From Neopestalotiopsis rosae (taxonomy: Eukaryota; Ascomycota; Sordariomycetes; Amphisphaeriales; Sporocadaceae), in contig JALGAS010000007.1 of the NCBI GenBank assembly GCA_023078685.1, forward strand, positions 2,046,001 to 2,110,000: a stretch of DNA of 64,000 nt. The letters run 5' to 3'. Of this stretch, positions 57,517-64,000 are shown in pieces. The translations under genes were made by a program, and so were the position numbers. Under the pieces are notes generated by a model. The model was not told where the DNA came from and ran no database searches. It worked only from the letters and a program-made list of their open reading frames with translations. How positions within the stretch are numbered: position 1 is the stretch's first letter; each line of letters opens with the position of its first letter.

Positions 57517-59594
57517 ATGGCAACTCCCATGCGCCATGCGCCTTCTCAGCAGGGCAGAACTCCCTCGCAGATGCCAGGCGCTGCCCCGACGCCGCCCGTC
57601 TCAACGCCCTTTTCCCACTCGCTGGCCGCCTTTTCGCCCTCGCAAGGGTCCAAGACGTCCCCTCAAGCCTTTAAGAAATCGCCTGCAACGTCGCACCACC
57701 TCAAGAATGCATCGGACGGCCCGGGCGCTGTGAACTTTGACAGTCCATCGGCAACCGCGGCGTTAGGCGCCCTCGGCATTCACGACCTCGGCCTGGATAA
57801 TATTAGCATGGGAGGAATGGGCATGGGAAGGTCGGACGAGGACGACCGTAAGAGAAGGATGAACTCTATTGTAGCCATGATCAAGGTACGAATGGAGGAA
57901 CATACACGAAAGGCCCTGTCGGGGAAGAAATGATTGCTAATGAAATTTATCAGGCTGCTGGTACGGGACGGGTGAGCAACGAGGGTCTCGAGAGACTCGC
58001 TCGTTCTATTGGCCTCGATTGTCTCTGGGAAGACAATATTGCAGGGGGGCCCAAGTCAAAAACATTGTTCATTGCTGGCACAGGCTTGACGCTGGAGATT
58101 GGCATTACAAATCACATTGTCGAGAATGTCCATCTGGCATTTCCCGAGTGCGCGCCTGGCGTGCAGGAGCACGTAGGAAAGGCTGCGGATGTTCTGTTAG
58201 GGGATCTCAAACTGCAGCCGGGCGAATGGGCTCTTACCAAGACCCTTGAAAAGTTCTCGCCCAACCTGGAACGCATCGCCGCTCCGGACAGGCTCAGTGT
58301 CTTGCCCACTCTGAATTGTTACGACGCCATTGACGGAATCTACCAAAGTTTGCTCAAAATCTTCAATTGGGATGTCACCAAGCTAAAGGAGGATCCGAAG
58401 ATGCAAGGCCGCTCTGATGACTACCTCAAAGTGGCTGCTCTGTGTACGAGACACGGATGCCCTCAAATGCACGTTCGAGACAGAATTGGCCTGAGCCTGG
58501 ATTACTGGAAGGAATGGCGGAGGCTTCCCATAACCATTGACCACTCCGAGAAAGAAGGCCCCAAGACGTGGAGCATCATGATTGAGTGCGCGCAAAAGAA
58601 TAATCCGGCGTTTATGCCCATTCGGGTGTCACATCAGTGGATATCAGATGCCATCGAAAAGGATGCCACTGCCGAAGACATGGTTCTCTCGAATGGCGGC
58701 CCTATCTTGGACTGGCAGGAGCCAGAGAATATTCTCCTGCCTGCTGGCGCTGGCGAGAAGCCTGAAGGGTCAATTGGTCCTGAGCCTAGATTGCCAGATG
58801 TGATCTTCATGGCGGTCTTTGACCCACCGCTCATTGTATCTTCTGGAGTCGCCGCACAGATCTACAACATAGCAGGATTACAACCGCCAGGCATGAGTAG
58901 CAGTACGTTTGATGCCTTGGTCTTCCCTATCCCTCAAGGAGTAGCATATGATCCGACCGAGTCACGGATCATCACGCACACGCAACCAGTCATGCTATCT
59001 ACAACAGAAAAGTCGACTCGTAAAATACGCATGCACCGCAACACTCTCAACACGGACCGTGCTGTGTACGGCGAATTGTTGACCAGAGTGCCATTTCAAC
59101 ATCCACGCCAATTGTTGGAGATGCTGCCCTTACTGCGGCAGTACGCGTTCCTCTCGTCGCTACTGACCAACAGTTTCAAAACAAACGAGCACCCGGATGT
59201 GAAGCCCGAGAATATCGTGAGCAAAGATACAACCACAGCCAATGACGAATTTATAGCCTTCATGAAAGGGTCCGATACAGAGACGGGTGCGGATCCATTC
59301 CCCATCGATATAGCACTCACCGCGCACCCCGTCCCACGACTGAGAGTCGTGTTCCCCTTCAAGGGCCGGACTGCCAACATCACACTCGAGATTCAGCTGG
59401 GCGGAAAGGTACACATCATCTCAGACAATATCTTTAGCTCTGACGTGGAAGGCGTTCAGAAGGGAGGCGATCTCTCCTCTTGGAATGGCCCCGGAAGTCG
59501 GTTGAGTGTCGAGCAGTACGGCGAGATGCTCGAGTTCACCGATCACATTGGCAAATGGGTTGAAAGGATCAAGTACAAGTTCAATGATCAATGA
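57517..59594 (+). CDS. med1: Mediator of RNA polymerase II transcription subunit 1 (Med1)
   Basis: Subunit of the Mediator middle module, which bridges activators and RNA polymerase II in the nucleus. Exons are 57517-57885 and 57954-59594 (68-bp intron with a GCTAAT branch-like site), giving 669 aa. The first ~90 residues are Ser/Pro/Gln-rich. The Med1 domain starts near RRMNSIVAMI and continues across the splice (MIK-AAGTGRVSNEGLERLARSIG), with GLDCLWED, LEIGITNHIVENVHLAFPE and the central DPPLIVSSGVAAQIYNIAG. The C-terminal half includes HPRQLLEMLPLLRQYAFLSSLL, typical of fungal Med1. Length is normal for ascomycete orthologues. It is convergent with the AIM24-domain gene. Confidence 0.93.
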
Positions 59595-60190
59595 GGGAGC
59601 GAAGTACCATTGATATGTGTTTTCGATTGATTTATTTCCCTGGTTGCTACGCGATGCAGGTGCAAAGGAGACATGGTGTGTCATTGACTCCCATTTGGAT
59701 TGATTATTCATTCACCGTTGTATATAGTCACAACGGCAGCGATACCCCTCCATCACGTTTCGGAAAACGGCGTTTCTGGTAACTAATGACGACTGATCAA
59801 AAGGCGAAACTTGTGGTTCCTGGTTTCTTCACCATAGACACGTACCTCGTACATGAGGGTCTGAAGAGATCCCGCCCTTATAATGACCTATAATATAAAC
59901 ATTCAGAATCGTTACTTTCATTTCATTATTCAGGTTGGTAATAAGAGACTGGCTAAAGGAAGCCGCATCAATCCCTGTGAGTAAAATATACATGCAATCA
60001 ACGCGCTTGCTCTTCCAGGATCTCATCGCAGGCTGAAGCCCAACTCAATTCAATGCACCCATGAAGTCGTATTTTGAGGATGCTTTTGCCAAGTTTTCAA
60101 GCTCCTTCCTTTCTCTTTTTTTCTTTTTTCGAGCTGTTAATACACCAAATACGTATTGGTCATCAGTAAAGAAAAGGATCCATCACACAT
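59595..60190. other. Convergent intergenic region
   Basis: 3' flanks of med1 (+) and the AIM24-domain gene (-). Nothing else is seen. Confidence 0.6.
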
Positions 60191-61694
60191 TTACGGCGGC
60201 GCAGCGTTGCCCGTCATGTAAGCGCTGAAGGCTCTCTGTGTTGTCTTTGTTAGCACACGTTCATCTCGTTTCAACTTGGCTTGGGATTAAAGTTCCACTT
60301 ACGGGATTCCTTGTCTGGAGGAACACGGTGCCAGGTCCGGTAAACTTGCACACCAGACCCTCGCCCGACGCAAAGCCAGCCATGATACCACCGCTGGCCA
60401 CGCGCTCCATGATGTACTTGACGTTCCAGGCCACCAAGTGACCATTGTCGACAATGTACTTTTCGCCATCGGCCAGGTCCTTGCGAATAATGGCGCCGAA
60501 ACTCGTGATCCACATGAGGCCGACGCCGGCAATCTTGTGAACCCAGAGGCCCTCGCCCGAGAACATGGCCTTGCCGAGTCCCTGGCGCTTGTAGTCGCGG
60601 GTGACGCCCTGAGTGGAGCAGACGTAGGCGTCCTTGCTGACGGACCAGGACTCGGAGCCGTTGAGGCGAATGGTGGTGATGTCGCCGAGCATGGAGGGGG
60701 CGAGCAGCAGCTCGCCGGGGCCGATAAAGGTCGAGTGACCGACGTCGCCGCCCGCGACCAGCTTCTTCATGCTGAACTTGTACTCGCCCTTGAGGGTGAT
60801 GGTGGGCGACATGGCGATCAGGACGCCCGGCTTGGCGTCTAGCGGGCAGCCCATGGCCAGCTGGATCGTGATGATAGTGTTGCAGTCCCTGTGGCTGATG
60901 CGGTAGGATCCGCCGTTGAAGGTGCCGACGTCGTCCACGGTGGCGCTGTAGGCGCCCTGCATGTGGCCGCCGCCGCCAGAGGGTCCTGCGACGGCGCCTA
61001 GCGACTCGCCTGGTGAGGGATGTTGCTGTTGCTGTTGCTGCTGGCTCAGCATCGACGGGTGCCGGGACAAATCTACGCTGCCTTGGCCTGAGTGGCCGCC
61101 TTTCTCTTGTGGGTAGCCCTCAGGGGCTCCAGGCGCAGCCTGGTCATATCCGGGAGGTCTGCTCGGTGGTGTAGCGGCGCCGGCATCTCGGTAAGGCAAG
61201 TTGGCGTGCTGGGCCGCGGAGGGAGGTTGGGGATAGTTCACGGGCGTGCCGGTCTGGTTCGGGGGAGGACTCTGTTGGCCGCCTGGCGGAGGAGGGTAGT
61301 TCCTCTGCTGTTGCTGTTGGTGCGGCGAAGGCGACTGGTACGACGGCTGTTGCGGCGGCGTGGGATAAGACTGTCCCTGAGGAGGAGCAAAGCTGGGAGT
61401 GCCAGGCGGCGGAGGGTAGAATTTGGACTGGTTCGCAGGCGGTGATGTTGGAGGCGGCGGGTAGGACTTTTGGCTGGCTGAGAGGGTCGCAAGTTAGAAC
61501 TCTAATTCTTCCTAGAGAACAAGGAGACTTGTCCCAGTTCGCAGAATATAGAGGCATGAGCAAAGGTGAATTTACCTGTCGAGGCCGAAGCGCCTGGCGG
61601 AGCTGCAAGGCTGTCAGTCGACTTTACGATCATTCATGTAAGTGGGATGAGGGGCAGAGCGCGACGACTTACGAGGATAGTACTGGTTAGACAT
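60191..61694 (-). CDS. AIM24-domain protein with Pro/Gln-rich N-terminus
   Basis: Protein with a C-terminal AIM24 (TRAP-like beta-roll) domain. In yeast the mitochondrial Aim24 supports respiratory-complex and cristae organisation; this copy lacks an evident mitochondrial presequence, so a cytosolic paralogue is more likely. Minus-strand exons are 61694-61673, 61602-61576, 61477-60303 and 60235-60191, giving 422 aa. Exon 2 is only 27 nt, flanked by phase-1 introns. Residues 1-205 are Pro/Gln/Gly-rich ([18 protein letters not shown], a run of seven Gln). The domain runs from about [18 protein letters not shown] to the end, with [40 protein letters not shown] and [14 protein letters not shown], the family core. 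The last exon adds [14 protein letters not shown]. It is convergent with med1. Confidence 0.88.
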
Positions 61695-63767
61695 GATCGC
61701 AGGATAATGCGAGTGGACGGTGATATCTTGGAGTAGTCCAGATATTCAAGGAGAAGCTAGAAGTATACAGATAAATGTACAATCTGGATATATAGTCAGC
61801 ACACAGGTAGCTGGATACATTGTCCTCTTTGCGAGCGTAGGCGCATACCAAATGCAGGTTGAATACCTGACCCGCGGAAGCACTTGAGCTGTGCCCCACG
61901 CTCACGTCGCTTGGCTGTCTATCTCACAGTAACGCAGGCAGCGGATCGCGAAAGTCCCTCCCTAAGTGAGATGGGCAAGTACAGACACGACGTCAAAAGA
62001 GAGCAAGAGAAAGAGGTTTGATCAAGATATTCTCCCGAATTGATAGTATTCATGTCGAAAATCGCGAAAGAGAAAAATGGCAAACTCGCACACGTACTTG
62101 CATTTTACCTACAGGTAGCGAGCTCACCTCACATCTAATCGCAGGGTAATCAGCTAGGTAGGCCTTAGCCGCTAGCCACAAGGCAGGTAACTGGGACCCC
62201 CAGGCACGACAGATACAGTGGGCGCGCGTCCCGCTTCGCATGGTTAAGGTCACTTTGGAGAGACGCCGATCAGCAGCGAGTGCTGTGCGGATCTGTAGAT
62301 GGTGCCATGGCCCGGCTTCCTGCCTGCTGCCCAATTGTCGAGGACAGGGTCTTGCTCGAAGGAGTGGCAGAGCGGTTCGAGGTAAAGCCATTGTAAGTGG
62401 ACAGATCCAAGAAGGACAAGACGTCGAAGCGCCCTCGACCGACCTGGGCGCTTAGAGAGTCCGCTGGGCAAAGGGTTCTGGCGCATGGTCATTGGTGTGA
62501 GGGGAAAGCTCCAGCGTTTTGATAGGTGAGGTGGAGGTAGCAGGCGCCTTGGCCGCCCGCCTCAAGGAGGGGCAATGAGAAAATGGGGGCCCCTCTGTGA
62601 GTTCCAGCCCAGCATTCAAGCTGTCGATCAGTTTGCTTTCAGATGTCAGTCCCGCCTTTCAGATTGATGTGGCTACACATATATATTGATTGCTTGTCCT
62701 CTTCGAGATCTGGCAGTAAGGCCGAATGGATGACTATAGAACTAGGTTGGACTACAATTCGGGATAGTCGTATAAGGCATACGGATAAGTCTATACATAC
62801 TAGGTACTTGAGGTTGCATATACCCCGACTTGCGGCATAATATTCCTTTCGCACTGCGCAATTGAATGAATAAATCCAAAGGCATTGTATAGCTTCGATC
62901 TACCCATCTGCATAACAGTGAAGGTGCTTGCTCGGTTTTAGTATAGTCAAGCAAGGGTATGGTTCCGTGAATAATTACACCAGGACATAGAAAAGTCCGG
63001 AACGCCTCATTGGCCCAAAAGCAAGCAGATGAAGATACTAGAAACATGTGATCGTGGCGCTTTGGTTTCCTATCGGTGCATCTATCGGCACGTCTCGTAC
63101 ATCACAGGAGCGTACCGGTACAAGCACATTGATAACATTCAGCTGGGTATACATTCATGTGGACACCCTATCAGAAAAAGCCATATGCATGATGTCAGAG
63201 CTGAAAAACGCCATATGGAGCAAACAAATGGAGCAAACAAAGTAAAAAAATGTGCCATTATATGACCGTCCCTTTTGATATAGTCAGAATCCCCCCACGC
63301 TTGAATGCACCTTTTGCATCTTAGCGCCCCCGAAAAGTGATGTGAGCAATTGTCCAATAACTCCTCGTTAATATAAGTCCTCCCATTTCCCAGCCCTAGT
63401 CATAAAAATTCCAAGTTCCCTGGGTATCATATAAGGTATATATAAATTCCAGCCAATTCCGCAATGCCCCCGATACTAGCCACGCGTGGCTCCAGGCGCA
63501 TGAAAGGGTATATATGAGCCTCCTGTCGGCTCGTGTTTTTTCTGTTTTTAGGTGGCAGTTCCGAGACTGCCTCCAGATAAAATGGAATCGCATTGGCGCT
63601 TTCAAAAAGAGTGACAGTCGAGGCTCGCAGGTCCTCGCTTTGCGTCATTGTTCGTTATAAGTCGATCTGGTTCCCCGACGACCGCGGATTGTGCCGATTT
63701 CAGCCGTCCGTATAATGGGACCATGCAGTCCATACTGCAAACAATTTTTTAGGACATTAGTCCCAGC
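61695..63767. other. Intergenic region
   Basis: 2.1 kb between the AIM24-domain gene start and the 3' end of the right-edge gene, so it includes the promoter of the former. No gene, tRNA or repeat family was recognised; frames are short and overlap on both strands. Confidence 0.5.
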
Positions 63768-64000
63768 TCACTGGTGAGGCTCAGTCATGGTTGTCGTAAA
63801 GGTTGATGATCTGCTGAGACTGATGGAAGAAAATCCTCTGCCGCTCGATGTGGTGTACGACGATTCTGAGTCGCCGATATACGCCGTCGACGGCCTCTCT
63901 GGCATGTCACGGTTCTCATCTGAGAAACTGAGCAGGATCACTCTGCCGAGGTTGCGATACGCCGGCAGCAGCTTGAGCAGCTTCGTCTTGAACTCGCCAA
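63768..64000 (-). CDS. 3' end of an unidentified gene (partial, runs off the right edge)
   Basis: The minus strand has an open frame entering at the window edge and ending at TGA 63770-63768, coding for about 76 C-terminal residues. They begin EFKTKLLKLLPAYRNLG and end in a Ser/Thr-rich tail (SISLSRSSTFTTTMTEPHQ). The amphipathic start and a disordered tail look protein-like. The plus strand also has an open frame from ATG 63787, but its product looks less natural, so I prefer the minus strand. The family is not recognised. Confidence 0.5.
   Translation of the reverse strand, partial: GEFKTKLLKLLPAYRNLGRVILLSFSDENRDMPERPSTAYIGDSESSYTTSSGRGFSSISLSRSSTFTTTMTEPHQ

Noticed and set aside
60438..60842. 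134-aa plus-strand open frame
   Set aside because: It is antisense to the AIM24 domain exon and has no independent support.
63787..64000. Plus-strand open frame at the right edge
   Set aside because: The minus-strand frame over the same bases gives a more natural C-terminus with a stop at 63768-63770. The plus-strand choice cannot be fully excluded without more sequence.
1..64000. CRISPR arrays, rRNA and tRNA genes
   Set aside because: No regularly spaced repeats, rRNA-like stretches or convincing tRNA cloverleafs were recognised by eye. A tRNAscan/Infernal run would be decisive for small RNAs.

Overview
The window looks like nuclear DNA of a filamentous ascomycete, most likely a sordariomycete and possibly a hypocrealean. 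The evidence is short GT-AG introns of 51-159 bp, often with CTAAC-like branch sites, intergenic spacers of 0.4-3 kb, Zn2Cys6 and DMATS genes, and fungal-type Wee1, Mrc1, Ada1 and Med1. Placement below class level is inference.

Region 1 (1-19.3 kb) is a secondary-metabolite-type gene cluster. In order it holds: an adenylate-forming acyl-CoA-ligase-like enzyme (+), a cytochrome P450 (-), a short-chain reductase resembling tetrahydroxynaphthalene reductase (+, divergent from the P450), a large glycosylated membrane protein of unknown role (+), a DMATS-type aromatic prenyltransferase (+), a Zn2Cys6 activator-type regulator (-) and a DHA1-type MFS exporter (-). No PKS, NRPS or terpene synthase backbone is visible. 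Either the backbone lies left of base 1, or the cluster modifies an aromatic compound supplied from elsewhere. The chemistry implied is activation of a carboxylic acid, reduction of a polyhydroxyaromatic or quinone, oxidation and prenylation, followed by export.

Region 2 (19.3-28.3 kb) is a gene-poor spacer of about 9 kb. Its left part is AT-rich, it contains simple repeats, and I could support no gene in it. It separates the cluster from a conserved block.

Region 3 (28.3-44.0 kb) is a run of cell-cycle and chromatin genes: Wee1 kinase (+), gamma-tubulin complex GCP3/Spc98 (-), SAGA subunit Ada1/Hfi1 (+) and replication checkpoint mediator Mrc1 (+).

Region 4 (44-56 kb) is more lineage-specific: a 2EXR-domain protein, two tandem BTB paralogues with the same exon layout and a Cys-rich insert, and an unrecognised 670-aa protein with an in-frame TAG followed by 73 further open codons.

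Region 5 (57-64 kb) returns to conserved genes: Mediator subunit Med1 (+), an AIM24-domain protein with a 27-nt microexon (-), and the 3' end of an unidentified gene (-) running off the right edge.

Exon coordinates were worked out by hand from splice signals and reading-frame continuity. They are not supported by transcript data.
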